DNA of 64,000 nt from Hyphomicrobiales bacterium. GTDB taxonomy: Bacteria; Pseudomonadota; Alphaproteobacteria; Rhizobiales; Xanthobacteraceae. The position numbers were made by a program, and so were the translations under genes. Of the stretch, positions 1 through 8,699 are shown one piece after another; position 1 is the first letter of the stretch; every line of letters starts with the position of its first letter. The DNA lies in the NCBI GenBank assembly GCA_003169835.1, contig PNAI01000032.1:62001-126000 (forward strand). The letters run 5' to 3'. The notes under the pieces were generated by a model. It was not told where the DNA came from and ran no database searches. It was given only the letters and a program-made list of their open reading frames with translations.

Positions 1-1
1 T

Positions 2-433
2 CCTTATTTCTACGAACTCAAGGGTCAGGCACTGCTCGAGGGTGGCCGACCGGCGGAAGCAATTTCATCGTTGCGGCATGCGGCCCAAATTGCTCCGCAG
101 CCGGCGCTGATCCAGGTCCTGCTCGCCCAGGCATTGATCGCCACCAACAAGCGTGAGGTCGCGGACGAAGCCGTCGCAATGCTGCGTGTTGCGCTGACCC
201 GCGAACCCGACGTACCGGACGGCTATACCCAACTCGCCATGGCCTATGGCCGCAAGGGCGACCTCGCGCAGGCCGATCTCGCGTCCGCCCAGGCGGCCGC
301 CGCGCGGGGCGACCTAAAGACAGCGCGCGAGCTCGGCGCCCGTGCTAAGAATCGCTTTCCCGTCGGCTCACCGGGCTGGGTGAAGGCCGACGATCTTGCC
401 AGCACAAATCCAAAACCTCTGCGGCCAAACTGA
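2..433 (+). CDS. C-terminal part of an M48-family metalloprotease / TPR protein (5' partial)
   Basis: The reading frame is open from base 2, so the gene begins upstream of the window; only about 143 codons remain. The visible protein is alpha-helical and Ala-rich and reads as tandem TPR-like helices: a segment beginning PYFYELKGQALLEGG, then helices around 'IQVLLAQALIA' and 'YTQLAMAYGRKGDLAQADLA'. In the family, this arrangement follows the HEXXH peptidase domain of periplasmic BepA/YfgC-like M48 proteases. No catalytic motif is visible here, so the protease assignment rests on the C-terminal pattern and on the common placing of such genes just before a dsbA-like gene. It stops 20 bases before the next gene, probably in one operon. 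A plain TPR protein is the alternative. Confidence 0.7.
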   Translation, partial: PYFYELKGQALLEGGRPAEAISSLRHAAQIAPQPALIQVLLAQALIATNKREVADEAVAMLRVALTREPDVPDGYTQLAMAYGRKGDLAQADLASAQAAAARGDLKTARELGARAKNRFPVGSPGWVKADDLASTNPKPLRPN

Positions 434-453
434 TACCAGGAAGGAATACGTCG

Positions 454-1560
454 ATGAGATTAGACATGTCTGCCCTCACCGTCAGCGCCGCGCTTTGCCT
501 GGCCAGCATGACGACATTCGCGCTCGCGGCTCCCAAATCCATGGAGCGCACGGAGTCGCCCGGCTTCCTGAACACTATTTTTGGTCCGTCGAGCACTGAA
601 ACGTCCACCACAAGGCCTGCCAAGCGCGCGCATCTCAAACATGCCGCAAAGAAGGCGGCGGCAAAGAACGCTGCCAAGCCGGCGCAGCCCGAGAATGCCG
701 CGATCGCAGAAGCCGTACGCGATTTCCTGAACAACAATCAGGGCCTGCTGCGCACCGCCATCATCGATGTGCTGCGCAGCGACGCCGACGTCCGGAAGAT
801 GGTGGCGGCTCCGGCCGAAAAGACCGAGGCACCGAAAACACCAGCCGCGCCGCCGCAGGCCGTGGCGCCGCAGACCGTACCGCAGGATCAGGTCCGGGTG
901 GAAGAAATCGTTCGCAACTACCTGCTGCTCCATCCGGAGGTCCTGCAAGAGGCGATCGGCGAACTTGAGAAGCGCCAGGCGCTGGCGGAAGCCGAGAAGC
1001 ATCGGACCGCGGTCAAAGAGAATGCGACCATGCTGTTCAATTCGCCGCGGCAGGTGGTGCTCGGCAACCCGCAGGGCGATGTCACCTTCGTCGAATTTTT
1101 TGACTACAACTGCGCCTACTGCAAGAAGGCGCTCGGCGACATGATGGAACTGATCAAGGGCGATCCAAAACTCAAAGTGGTGCTCAAGGAGTTCCCGGTC
1201 CTCGGCAAAGGCTCTTCAGAGGCAGCGCAAGTCGCCGCCGCCGTACGCATGCAGGACAAGACCGGAAAGAAATACCTCGAATTCCATCAGAAGCTGCTGC
1301 TGGGCCGCGGCCAGGCCGACTTGGCGCGCGCGCTTGCCGTCGCCAAGGAAATCGGCCTGGACATGACACGATTGGAAAAGGACATGGCGAGCGAAGAGGC
1401 GCGCGCCACGATCGAGGAGAGTCTCAAGCTTGCCGAATCCCTCGGACTCAATGGAACGCCGAGCTACGTGATCGGACCGAATGTCGTGATCGGCGCGGTC
1501 GGCGTCGATGCGCTGCGGGAAAAGGTCAACACCGCGCGCTGCGGCAAGGCGGCGTGCTAA
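454..1560 (+). CDS. DsbA/ScsC-like thiol:disulfide oxidoreductase
   Basis: Periplasmic thioredoxin-fold protein of 368 aa that should make or isomerise disulfide bonds. Residues 1-26 form a signal peptide. A Lys/Ala-rich linker follows, then a helical module (about 86-112), a Pro/Ala linker, and a second similar module (about 148-176, 'YLLLHPEVLQEAI'). The DsbA-type domain runs from about 195 to the end, with the CAYC active site at 220-223 and the cis-proline 'NGTPSYVIG' near the C-terminus. The helical modules resemble the N-terminal oligomerisation segment of ScsC/DsbG-like proteins. The start is fixed by AGGAAGGA ending nine bases before the ATG. It is longer than a standard DsbA (about 210 aa) because of the N-terminal extension. 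Confidence 0.85.
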   Translation: MRLDMSALTVSAALCLASMTTFALAAPKSMERTESPGFLNTIFGPSSTETSTTRPAKRAHLKHAAKKAAAKNAAKPAQPENAAIAEAVRDFLNNNQGLLRTAIIDVLRSDADVRKMVAAPAEKTEAPKTPAAPPQAVAPQTVPQDQVRVEEIVRNYLLLHPEVLQEAIGELEKRQALAEAEKHRTAVKENATMLFNSPRQVVLGNPQGDVTFVEFFDYNCAYCKKALGDMMELIKGDPKLKVVLKEFPVLGKGSSEAAQVAAAVRMQDKTGKKYLEFHQKLLLGRGQADLARALAVAKEIGLDMTRLEKDMASEEARATIEESLKLAESLGLNGTPSYVIGPNVVIGAVGVDALREKVNTARCGKAAC

Positions 1561-1581
1561 AACGGCGCGACCGGCACGCGA

Positions 1582-2739
1582 TTATGGCGTCTTATGATCT
1601 TGCGCCGGCGAGCCCGCTTGGTCTTGCTTTGGCGACGCCGGCTGATCTTGTTTTGGGGGCGTCGTGCGGCGTGCATCGATGATGGGAAGTTCAATCGAAT
1701 ATTCCTTGTCGTCGCGCTTCAAGGTCAACTGAAGCTTTTCGCCAACGCCCAGCCGCTCGAGTTCGCCGGTAAAATCCGGAATACGGTGTACCGGTTTGCC
1801 GCCTACCGCAACAATGACGTCGCCGAGCGTTCCGGCGGTGGTATCAACACCTTTCAGTCCGGCGCGCCCGGCCGGAGAGTTCGCGACAATACGCATGATG
1901 ATAATGCCGGCGACGCCGAGACGGGTTGCGACGGTTTCAGCGGCGGGAACAATACCCACGCCCGGGGTCGGCACGCGGCCGTCGCGGATCAACTGCGGCA
2001 CGACGCGGCTGACGACATCGACGGGAATGGCGAAGCCTATTCCGGAGTTTTGTCCCGACGACGTATAAATTGCGGTGTTGACGCCGATCAATCGTCCGCT
2101 TGAGTCAAGCAGCGGCCCGCCGGAGTTGCCCGGATTGATCGCGGCGTCAGTCTGGATCACGTTGCCAATCTCGCGGCCCCTGCTCGTCGGCAAGTGGCGC
2201 TTCGTTGCGCTGATAACGCCTGTCGTCAAAGATTGATCGAGGCCGAACGGCGTTCCGATCGCGAAGGTCCACTGCCCGACCTTGAGCGTGGATGATTGGC
2301 CGACCGAGAGCGGCGGTGGAAGCTTCTGCGGATCTACGAGTCGAATCACCGCCAGATCGTAGGTTGCCGCAAGACCAACCACGACCGCGCGCAGCACTTC
2401 GCCATTTGACAGACGAACAGCGAGGGCGTTGGTGCCCTCCACGACATGATTGTTGGTCACGACGTGGCCCAGGTTGTCCCAGACAAAGCCGGTGCCAGTC
2501 TGGGTGCCGGTTGTTGTGTCGTCGGTCGAGATCATGTCGCTCGACCCCTTGCGACCTACGATCTGGACGATCGACGGAGATGCCCGTTCAAAGATCTCGA
2601 CGGTCCTGCGCTCGACTGCCAATAAATCTTGGTGTTCCGGCTGCTGGGCCACCGCACGCTCCACGGCCAGGCCGGTCACGACGGTTGCGCTCAATGCACC
2701 GACAAAGGCAAGCAAACAGCAATTCATGACTAGACCCAT
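1582..2739 (-). CDS. HtrA/DegP-like periplasmic serine protease with one PDZ domain
   Basis: Trypsin-like (S1C) protease for quality control of envelope proteins. An N-terminal hydrophobic signal segment ends near 'ERAVAQQ'. The catalytic triad is visible as His (about residue 98, 'TNNHVVEG'), Asp (about 128, 'YDLAVIRL') and Ser (about 206, 'GNSGGPLLD'). A single PDZ domain occupies about 240-335, followed by a charged, Pro/Gln-rich tail with repeated 'PKQDQ'-like units. The open frame extends to 2892, but those residues are not signal-like. I chose the ATG at 2739; an internal ATG at 2727, twelve bases after AAGGGG, is equally possible. Classical DegP has two PDZ domains, so this is closer to the DegS/HhoB type. 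It is transcribed opposite to the dsbA-like gene. Confidence 0.9.
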   Translation of the reverse strand: MGLVMNCCLLAFVGALSATVVTGLAVERAVAQQPEHQDLLAVERRTVEIFERASPSIVQIVGRKGSSDMISTDDTTTGTQTGTGFVWDNLGHVVTNNHVVEGTNALAVRLSNGEVLRAVVVGLAATYDLAVIRLVDPQKLPPPLSVGQSSTLKVGQWTFAIGTPFGLDQSLTTGVISATKRHLPTSRGREIGNVIQTDAAINPGNSGGPLLDSSGRLIGVNTAIYTSSGQNSGIGFAIPVDVVSRVVPQLIRDGRVPTPGVGIVPAAETVATRLGVAGIIIMRIVANSPAGRAGLKGVDTTAGTLGDVIVAVGGKPVHRIPDFTGELERLGVGEKLQLTLKRDDKEYSIELPIIDARRTTPPKQDQPASPKQDQAGSPAQDHKTP

Positions 2740-2912
2740 CCCCTTGTACGCGGGTCGGCCGAATTCCAATCTCGGCAATCCCCTAGCGACCTGCCTCCGC
2801 GGTATCAAGATGCACTTTACCTGTAAAGGCCGCAACAATGTACGCGCAGCCGGCCCCAATTTTCTGGACCGGCTGCACGCGGCATTTGCCACGATTTGAC
2901 GTCGAGAATGGC

Positions 2913-3962
2913 TTATTTCACGAGGTAGTTCTTGTGTACCCAGCCACCCGTGAGGCGCCGGGTTTCGAAATAAAGCGCCTCGTTGGCGACACGCGTTTCA
3001 AGCAGCCCATTGACCGGCAGCTTCTTTTCGCTCGCTTTGCCGCGTTCGGCCGCGTCAAGAAAAGCTTGTACGACCGCCAGTGTCGGCGAGGTCGGAGCAT
3101 CGGCGCTCTTCTCGCCGATGGCTTCGGTTGCGTTGGCCGCAATCGACTTTGCCCACATCTTCCGGAACAAGCCGTTTGAGGGATAGACATCGGCGCTGTT
3201 GATCTTGCCGTTGATGGCGAAGACGTAGCCAACGATGTCGCTGTCCTTCTCACCGGCCGGTTGTAACGCCTTGAGGTAGGCCGCGCGCGCAGTTTGCAGC
3301 TTTTCGTTTTCGTAGGCGAGTTGCAGGCTCGTCCTTGACTGAGGTGCCGCCACCGGGGCGCCCACGTTCCTGGAAAGAGTATCCTGCGCCGCTCGGACCG
3401 AACGCCACACTTCCGTCTGACGCGCGCCCGTATCGTTGCCAACTCTGCCGATCGGAGAATTCGGGGACGGAACCGGCTCGGGCGCTTTCATCGCCATCTT
3501 GGCAGCGCGCGAATAAACGGACGTCGAAGAACTCGCAAATGTGCGCACATCTTCGCCGCCGCGAGCCGACCAGCGACCTTCCTCGACGCAGAACGCCGCG
3601 ATCGGGATGCGGCCGGATTTCGGCGGCAGCAACATGCTTACGGTGAGCGCACGGTCCTGTTTGCCGCCTTTGACCAGATCGCCGGACTGCACGAACACTT
3701 CGTCGTCGCCTAAATTCTCGATCGCGAGCGTATTGACGTCGCCGGTCTCGATCACTTTCACCACGCCCTTGGCGAGCGCCTCTTCGAGCGTCAACGGCAC
3801 CTTGCCGGGCGCGCTCGTTCCGTGAATGAAGTAGAGCGCGAGGTTCGCGTGAACCACCGGACCCGTAATGCGAATGTTGTCGGCGTGCGCTGGACCGGCC
3901 CAGCCCATCCACAATGGCGCGGCAAACGCGGCCGCTAGACTGACAAAATTTCTACGATGCAT
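2913..3962 (-). CDS. Exported ARPP-1 domain protein (DUF6569)
   Basis: 349-aa protein. The N-terminus 'HRRNFVSLAAA...HA' has a twin-arginine-like pattern with a hydrophobic core and an AHA cleavage site, so export, possibly by Tat, is likely. The core (about 40-140) has the pattern 'GDLVKGGKQDRAL...PIAAFCVEEGRW', which I recognise as the ARPP-1 domain (ADP-ribosylglycohydrolase-, rhodanese-, phosphatase-associated). Family members are usually about 300 aa. The biochemical role is not established; the domain is known from fusions with ADP-ribose- and phosphate-processing enzymes, while this copy stands alone and appears exported. It is convergent with nothing and divergent from aroQ across about 240 bases. 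Confidence 0.75.
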   Translation of the reverse strand: MHRRNFVSLAAAFAAPLWMGWAGPAHADNIRITGPVVHANLALYFIHGTSAPGKVPLTLEEALAKGVVKVIETGDVNTLAIENLGDDEVFVQSGDLVKGGKQDRALTVSMLLPPKSGRIPIAAFCVEEGRWSARGGEDVRTFASSSTSVYSRAAKMAMKAPEPVPSPNSPIGRVGNDTGARQTEVWRSVRAAQDTLSRNVGAPVAAPQSRTSLQLAYENEKLQTARAAYLKALQPAGEKDSDIVGYVFAINGKINSADVYPSNGLFRKMWAKSIAANATEAIGEKSADAPTSPTLAVVQAFLDAAERGKASEKKLPVNGLLETRVANEALYFETRRLTGGWVHKNYLVK

Positions 3963-4201
3963 TTTTCCCTCCGATGCTGATTTTCAGCGGCGGCAAGGTG
4001 CGTGCGATCTTTGGCCGGTGTTGGGAGCCGGCGCGGCGGATTTCGGGCTTGATCAAGGCGCGGTAAGGCCTGAGCGGCGCGGCCCCTTCCAAGCGATTCC
4101 TTAACGATCTGGCTGTAGTTGGGAGCGCCTGTAGGCTTTCCTTTCGGGATCAGGTCCCTATAAAGTTGATGAAATTGCGACTCGCCGGGCAATCCGACCG
4201 C

Positions 4202-4657
4202 ATGGCCAAGACCATCTATGTGCTGAACGGACCCAATCTAAACCTGCTCGGCAGGCGCGAGCCCAAAATCTATGGCCGCGCGACGTTAAAGGACGTGGAA
4301 GTCCTCTGCCGCAAGACCGCAGCGGAGCATAAGCTCGCCGTCGAGTTCCGGCAGTCGAATCATGAAGGCCAACTGGTCGATTGGATTCAGGAAGCGGAAG
4401 CCAAGAAAGCCGCCGGCATCGTGCTCAATCCGGGCGGCTATACGCACACCTCGGTCGCGATTCACGATGCGATCAAGGCCGTGAGCGTGCCGGTCATCGA
4501 AGTGCACGTTTCCAATATTCACGCGCGTGAGAGTTTTCGGCATCATTCATACGTCTCGCCGGTTGCCAAAGCCATGATCTGCGGCTTCGGCGTGATCGGC
4601 TACGCGCTTGCGATCACCGGGCTGGCCGGAACGATCGGGGCGAAATCGAAACGTTAA
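4202..4657 (+). CDS. aroQ: 3-dehydroquinate dehydratase, type II
   Basis: Cytoplasmic shikimate-pathway enzyme converting 3-dehydroquinate to 3-dehydroshikimate. At 151 aa it is the standard length of this dodecameric family. The opening '[17 protein letters not shown]', the tyrosine in 'KIYGR', '[16 protein letters not shown]', and '[17 protein letters not shown]' are the family signatures, with the catalytic Tyr and His in place. The frame extends upstream to a TTG at 4166, but those residues do not belong to the family, so the ATG at 4202 is used. It is followed 25 bases later by accB, the usual order in Hyphomicrobiales. Confidence 0.96.
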   Translation: MAKTIYVLNGPNLNLLGRREPKIYGRATLKDVEVLCRKTAAEHKLAVEFRQSNHEGQLVDWIQEAEAKKAAGIVLNPGGYTHTSVAIHDAIKAVSVPVIEVHVSNIHARESFRHHSYVSPVAKAMICGFGVIGYALAITGLAGTIGAKSKR

Positions 4658-4682
4658 GCCCGTGACCCGCGCGAGCAAAACC

Positions 4683-5144
4683 ATGACCAAGCAGAAGCCC
4701 GCGATCGATCCCGACCTCATCCGCGAGCTTGCACAGCTGCTCGAAGAGACCGGACTGAGCGAAATCGAGATCGAGCGCGACGGCCAACGCGTGCGCGTGG
4801 CGCGGCCCGTGCCGGGCACGGCGCCCGCGTTACCGCGTCAGGTGGAGGCGCCACCGACCAGTCCGGCGCCTTTGGATGCTGAAACAACGCCGGCCGATTT
4901 GGCCAAACATCCCGGCGCCGTTATTTCGCCGATGGTGGGCACCGCTTATCGAGGGCCGGAGCCGGGCGCGATGCCGTTCGTCGATGTGGGAAGCCAAGTC
5001 GCAGCGGGCGCAACGCTGCTCATCATCGAAGCGATGAAGACCATGAACCAGATCCCGGCGCCGCGCGCGGGCACGGTCACGAAAATCCTGATCGAGGATG
5101 GCCAGCCAGTCGAATTCGGCGAGCCGATGATGATCATTGAGTGA
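4683..5144 (+). CDS. accB: Biotin carboxyl carrier protein of acetyl-CoA carboxylase
   Basis: 153-aa carrier that swings biotin between the carboxylase (AccC) and carboxyltransferase in the first step of fatty acid synthesis. The N-terminal helix '[19 protein letters not shown]' is typical. A Pro/Ala-rich linker covers about 43-75, and the biotinyl domain covers 77-153 with the target lysine K119 in the EAMKTMN motif. The stop overlaps the accC start (TGATG at 5142-5146), so the two subunits are translationally coupled. The open frame begins at 4608, inside aroQ; the ATG at 4683 gives the normal N-terminus. Confidence 0.97.
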   Translation: MTKQKPAIDPDLIRELAQLLEETGLSEIEIERDGQRVRVARPVPGTAPALPRQVEAPPTSPAPLDAETTPADLAKHPGAVISPMVGTAYRGPEPGAMPFVDVGSQVAAGATLLIIEAMKTMNQIPAPRAGTVTKILIEDGQPVEFGEPMMIIE

Positions 5145-6493
5145 TGTTCGACAAAATCCTCATCGCTAACCGCGGCGAGATCGCGCTTCGCGTGCTGCGC
5201 GCCTGCAAGGAGCTCGGTATCGCCACCGTCGCCGTGCACTCGACGGCGGACGCGGACGCCATGCACGTGCGTTTGGCCGATGAGAGCGTGTGCATCGGCC
5301 CGCCGCCGGCCAAAGACAGCTATCTCAATGTCCCATCGCTGCTGGCCGCCTGCGAGATCACCGGCGCCGACGCAGTGCATCCCGGCTACGGATTTCTGTC
5401 CGAGAACGCACGCTTTGCCGAGATTCTCGGGGAGCACAATGTCCAGTTCATCGGACCGCGGCCGCAGCATATCCGCCTGATGGGCGACAAGGTCGAAGCC
5501 AAGCGCACGGTCAAGAAGCTCGGCATTCCGGTCGTGCTGGGCTCGGACGAAGCGGTGTCGTCGGACGCGGAAGCTATATCAATCGCGCGCACGATCGGAT
5601 TTCCGGTGCTGGTCAAGGCGTCGGCCGGCGGCGGTGGACGCGGCATGAAGGTTGCGCTCTCGGAAGATGAACTCTCCACGGCGCTTGCCACCGCGCGTGC
5701 CGAGGCCAAGGCTGCCTTCGGCGATGACGCGGTGTATCTGGAAAAATATCTGCAGCGGCCGCGCCACATCGAAATCCAAGTGCTCGGCGACGGCAAGGGC
5801 AACGCCATTCACCTTGGCGAACGCGACTGTTCGCTGCAGCGGCGACACCAAAAGGTGCTAGAAGAATCCCCCTCGCCCGCGCTCAACACCGCACGGCGCG
5901 ACGAGATCGGCGAGACGGTCGCGAAGGCCATGCGCGATCTGAAATATCTCGGCGTGGGAACGGTGGAATTCCTCTACGAGGATGGACGCTTCTACTTCAT
6001 CGAAATGAACACACGCATTCAGGTTGAGCATCCGGTGACCGAGATGATCACGGACATCGATCTGATCCTCGAGCAGATCCGCACGGCGGCCGGCGGCGAT
6101 CTCACGGTCACGCAGAAGGACGTGAAATTCCACGGCCATGCGATCGAGTGCCGGATCAACGCGGAAAACGCAGCAACCTTCCGGCCTTCACCGGGCAAAA
6201 TTCTTTCCTACCATCCGCCCGGTGGCCTGGGCGTGCGGGTGGATTCCGCGGTCTACCAGGGTTACGAAATTCCGCCGTTTTATGACTCACTTGTCGGCAA
6301 GCTGATCGTGCACGGCAAGACGCGCAACGAATGTGTCGCGCGGCTGAAGCGGTCGCTCGACGAGTTTGTGATCGAAGGCATCGACACGACGCTGCCGCTG
6401 TTCCGCACCCTGGTGCGCAATCAGGACATCATCGACGGCAACTACCACATCCACTGGCTCGAAAATTTCCTGGCCGGTGGCGGGATGAAGTAG
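5144..6493 (+). CDS. accC: Biotin carboxylase subunit of acetyl-CoA carboxylase
   Basis: 449-aa ATP-grasp enzyme that carboxylates the biotin on AccB using bicarbonate and ATP. '[19 protein letters not shown]' opens the N-terminal domain. The ATP-grasp domain shows the Gly-rich loop '[11 protein letters not shown]', '[18 protein letters not shown]' and '[16 protein letters not shown]'. The C-terminal biotin-carboxylase domain ends near '[12 protein letters not shown]'. Length and motifs are standard. A GTG three bases upstream is also possible, but the ATG at 5144 gives the normal N-terminus. Confidence 0.97.
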   Translation: MFDKILIANRGEIALRVLRACKELGIATVAVHSTADADAMHVRLADESVCIGPPPAKDSYLNVPSLLAACEITGADAVHPGYGFLSENARFAEILGEHNVQFIGPRPQHIRLMGDKVEAKRTVKKLGIPVVLGSDEAVSSDAEAISIARTIGFPVLVKASAGGGGRGMKVALSEDELSTALATARAEAKAAFGDDAVYLEKYLQRPRHIEIQVLGDGKGNAIHLGERDCSLQRRHQKVLEESPSPALNTARRDEIGETVAKAMRDLKYLGVGTVEFLYEDGRFYFIEMNTRIQVEHPVTEMITDIDLILEQIRTAAGGDLTVTQKDVKFHGHAIECRINAENAATFRPSPGKILSYHPPGGLGVRVDSAVYQGYEIPPFYDSLVGKLIVHGKTRNECVARLKRSLDEFVIEGIDTTLPLFRTLVRNQDIIDGNYHIHWLENFLAGGGMK

Positions 6494-6581
6494 CCGGCAG
6501 ACCAAGTGGCAATCGTATTTTCAGACGATATATTTCGCGTTAAATTGCAGATGTTGCCTGCGCTTCGAGGTCCGTTCAAAA

Positions 6582-7253
6582 ATGGCCAATCGCGAATCCG
6601 CGCTTGTCGAAATTACTCCGGAGGTGCTGCTCAAGGCCTATGCCTGCGGCATTTTTCCGATGGCGGAGAGCGCGGACGATCCATCGATTTTTTGGAACGA
6701 GCCGGAGTTCCGTGGAATTATTCCGCTTGAGCGCTTCCATGTCCCGGCGCGGCTTGCGCGCACCGTGCGGGCCGAGCCGTTCACGATCCGCATCGATCAT
6801 GACTTCGATGGCGTGCTCGCGGGTTGCGCCGAGCCGCAGCCCGGCCGTGCGCGAACGTGGATCAATACTCGTATCCGCAAGCTCTATCGCAAGCTGTACG
6901 ACATCGGCCACTGCCACAGTATCGAGGCCTACGAGGACGAAAAACTGGTTGGCGGCCTGTATGGCGTCAATCTCGGGTACGCCTTTTTCGGCGAGAGCAT
7001 GTTCCATCGCTCGCGCGATGCCTCGAAGGTTGCGCTCGTGCATCTGGTGGCGCGACTGAAAGCAGGCGGCTACAAGCTCCTCGACACGCAATACGTGACG
7101 GACCATTTGAGAATTTTCGGCGCGATCGAAGTGCCGCAGATCCGCTACAACAAGCTTTTGGAAGCAGCCCTCGTCGGCGAGGCCAATCTCGGGGCACTCG
7201 TTAGCAAGAAGCCGCTTTCGGGCGCGGAAGCGCTCGCACGCGCCCTCGCATGA
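6582..7253 (+). CDS. aat: Leucyl/phenylalanyl-tRNA--protein transferase
   Basis: 223-aa cytosolic enzyme that adds Leu or Phe from charged tRNA to proteins with N-terminal Arg/Lys, creating an N-degron recognised by ClpS-ClpAP. Family motifs are present: '[14 protein letters not shown]' at the N-terminus, '[17 protein letters not shown]', '[19 protein letters not shown]', and '[20 protein letters not shown]'. It lies 88 bases after accC in the same direction and overlaps nothing. The aat gene follows accC in many Hyphomicrobiales. The adaptor gene clpS is about 8 kb downstream. Confidence 0.96.
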   Translation: MANRESALVEITPEVLLKAYACGIFPMAESADDPSIFWNEPEFRGIIPLERFHVPARLARTVRAEPFTIRIDHDFDGVLAGCAEPQPGRARTWINTRIRKLYRKLYDIGHCHSIEAYEDEKLVGGLYGVNLGYAFFGESMFHRSRDASKVALVHLVARLKAGGYKLLDTQYVTDHLRIFGAIEVPQIRYNKLLEAALVGEANLGALVSKKPLSGAEALARALA

Positions 7254-7257
7254 CAAA

Positions 7258-8088
7258 TTAGCGTGGAGGCGGCGCGATTGGCGGCGCCACTTGCGGCTGT
7301 GCTTGCGGACGTGCGGGCGGGCGTTGCTGTTGACGAGCAGGCGCGCGTTGCGGCGGCGGCTCGGGCGGCGTTTCGGCGGTCACCGCCGGCGGCCCGCCGC
7401 CCTTACAATCGGTGAGCCAGATATCGTAGATCGGGTGCTCGACCGCGTTGAGTCCCGGGCTCGCGGCGAACATCCAGCCGGTGAAAATGCGGCGCAACTC
7501 GCCTTGCAAGGTGAGTTCGTCGACTTCGACAAAGCCGTCGGTCTGCGGCAATTCGGTCGGCGGGCGCGTGTAGCAGACGCGCGGCGTGACTTCGAGCGCA
7601 CCGAAGCGGACGGTCTCATCGATCGCAACATCAAAGGTAATGATGCGGCCGGTGATCTTGTCGAGACCGGAGAACACCGCGGTCGGATTGGTGATCTTCG
7701 GCGTTGGCGGCTCGGGAGTAGGTTCTTCAATTGGAGCCGGCGCTGCGAGGTTTGGCAGTGGCGGCTGACCTGACGGTATCTGGCCAGGCGGCGCCTGCGC
7801 GGAAGGAAGCTGCTGGCGCGGGGCCGCCGGCATCTCGCGGGCGGAAGGCGGCGGCGGCAACGGTTGCGACTGCACGTCGTCGCGCGGTTGTACCTGAGGT
7901 GGCGGCACGTTCGCCGGCGGAACGTTGGGCGATTGCACCTGGGGTGCCTGCGGCACGGTCGGCCGGTTCGGGATATTCGCGGGTGGACGCGGCGGCAGTT
8001 CAAAGTTCTGCCCGAACTGCGCGACGGCAGAGCGCGCGAGCAACACGGCGGCAATCACCGCGAAGAGACCGGCAAGGAATCGGGCCAT
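7258..8088 (-). CDS. Secreted DUF2155 domain protein with Pro/Gln-rich linker
   Basis: 276 aa. A signal peptide (about 1-23, ending in ARSAVAQ) is followed by a long low-complexity region rich in Pro, Gln and Val (about 25-130). The DUF2155 domain then covers about 140-235: 'FSGLDKITGRIITFDVAI', 'GALEVTPRVCYTRPP', 'IFTGWMFAASPGLNAVEHP', 'YDIWLTDC', with two conserved cysteines that could form a disulfide. The C-terminus is again Pro/Arg/Gln-rich. The family function is unknown. The open frame runs up to 8418, but the 110 extra residues overlap a hairpin and are not protein-like. It sits tail-to-tail with aat (5 bases apart) and follows the NDUFA12 gene, a conserved alphaproteobacterial pairing. 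Confidence 0.88.
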   Translation of the reverse strand: MARFLAGLFAVIAAVLLARSAVAQFGQNFELPPRPPANIPNRPTVPQAPQVQSPNVPPANVPPPQVQPRDDVQSQPLPPPPSAREMPAAPRQQLPSAQAPPGQIPSGQPPLPNLAAPAPIEEPTPEPPTPKITNPTAVFSGLDKITGRIITFDVAIDETVRFGALEVTPRVCYTRPPTELPQTDGFVEVDELTLQGELRRIFTGWMFAASPGLNAVEHPIYDIWLTDCKGGGPPAVTAETPPEPPPQRAPARQQQRPPARPQAQPQVAPPIAPPPR

Positions 8089-8202
8089 CGAACGAACTAT
8101 ACTCCGAGCCCTACTCGCGGCGCATGGTGGCCTGCTGCGCCGGATGGATGGATTTGCGCTGCGATTACGGCGGCCAAAGGGCGCGGGGAAAGGCCCGAAT
8201 AC

Positions 8203-8226
8203 ACCTGACTCAGCGGCTGAGTAGGT
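8203..8226. other. Hairpin between the NDUFA12 and DUF2155 genes
   Basis: ACCT-ACTCAG pairs with CTGAGT-AGGT around a CGG loop, with one bulged G at 8207. No U-run follows on either strand, so it may act as an attenuator or RNA-stabilising stem rather than a classical terminator. The following bases to 8288 are very rich in CG/GC palindromes. Confidence 0.5.
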
Positions 8227-8288
8227 CTTTGGCTCAGCGGGCCTGGGTGCAGCCGCCGCGTCCGCGGCCAGGGGGGCCAGCGGCCGCG

Positions 8289-8699
8289 TCAGCGGCCCGG
8301 GGTCCAAGCCTTGTAGTCGCCGGTGGCCTTCGGACGGCGGCTTTGGGTGAGCGTCGAGCCGGAGGGGCGGTGTGCCGCCGGCGTGCCGGTCAAATTCGGC
8401 CGGTGCGGCTTCTGCCAAGGCCGGGGCTGATAGTTTTCCTCAGTCGGCGGCGTATCCACCGTGTGATGCAGCCAGCCGTGCCACGATGGCGGCACGCTCG
8501 AGGCTTCGGTTACGCCGTTGTAGATGACCCAGCGGCGCTGCATGGCGAGCGTCGGGTCAATCTTGCCGCCGCGCGTGCGGTAATAGCGGTTGCCGAGCTC
8601 GTCTTGTCCGACCAACTCACCATAGAGGCTGGTCCAGAGCTGGGTGCCGAAGGTCTGGCTGTTCCACCAAGTGAAGAAGCGCAGCAGAAAATTTTTCAT
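8289..8699 (-). CDS. NADH:ubiquinone oxidoreductase accessory subunit, NDUFA12 family
   Basis: 136-aa bacterial homologue of the mitochondrial complex I accessory subunit B17.2/NDUFA12, found in alphaproteobacteria as a supernumerary subunit of NADH dehydrogenase at the membrane. Visible family features are the aromatic N-terminus 'LLRFFTWWNSQTFGTQLW', 'GNRYYRTRGGK', 'RRWVIYNG', 'VPPSWHGWLHHTVDTPP', and the Pro-rich tail 'YQPRPWQKPHRPNLTGT'. The ATG at 8699 is preceded by GGAGA at good spacing; an upstream in-frame start adds only ten non-family residues. It lies upstream of the DUF2155 gene on the same strand. Confidence 0.93.
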   Translation of the reverse strand: MKNFLLRFFTWWNSQTFGTQLWTSLYGELVGQDELGNRYYRTRGGKIDPTLAMQRRWVIYNGVTEASSVPPSWHGWLHHTVDTPPTEENYQPRPWQKPHRPNLTGTPAAHRPSGSTLTQSRRPKATGDYKAWTPGR

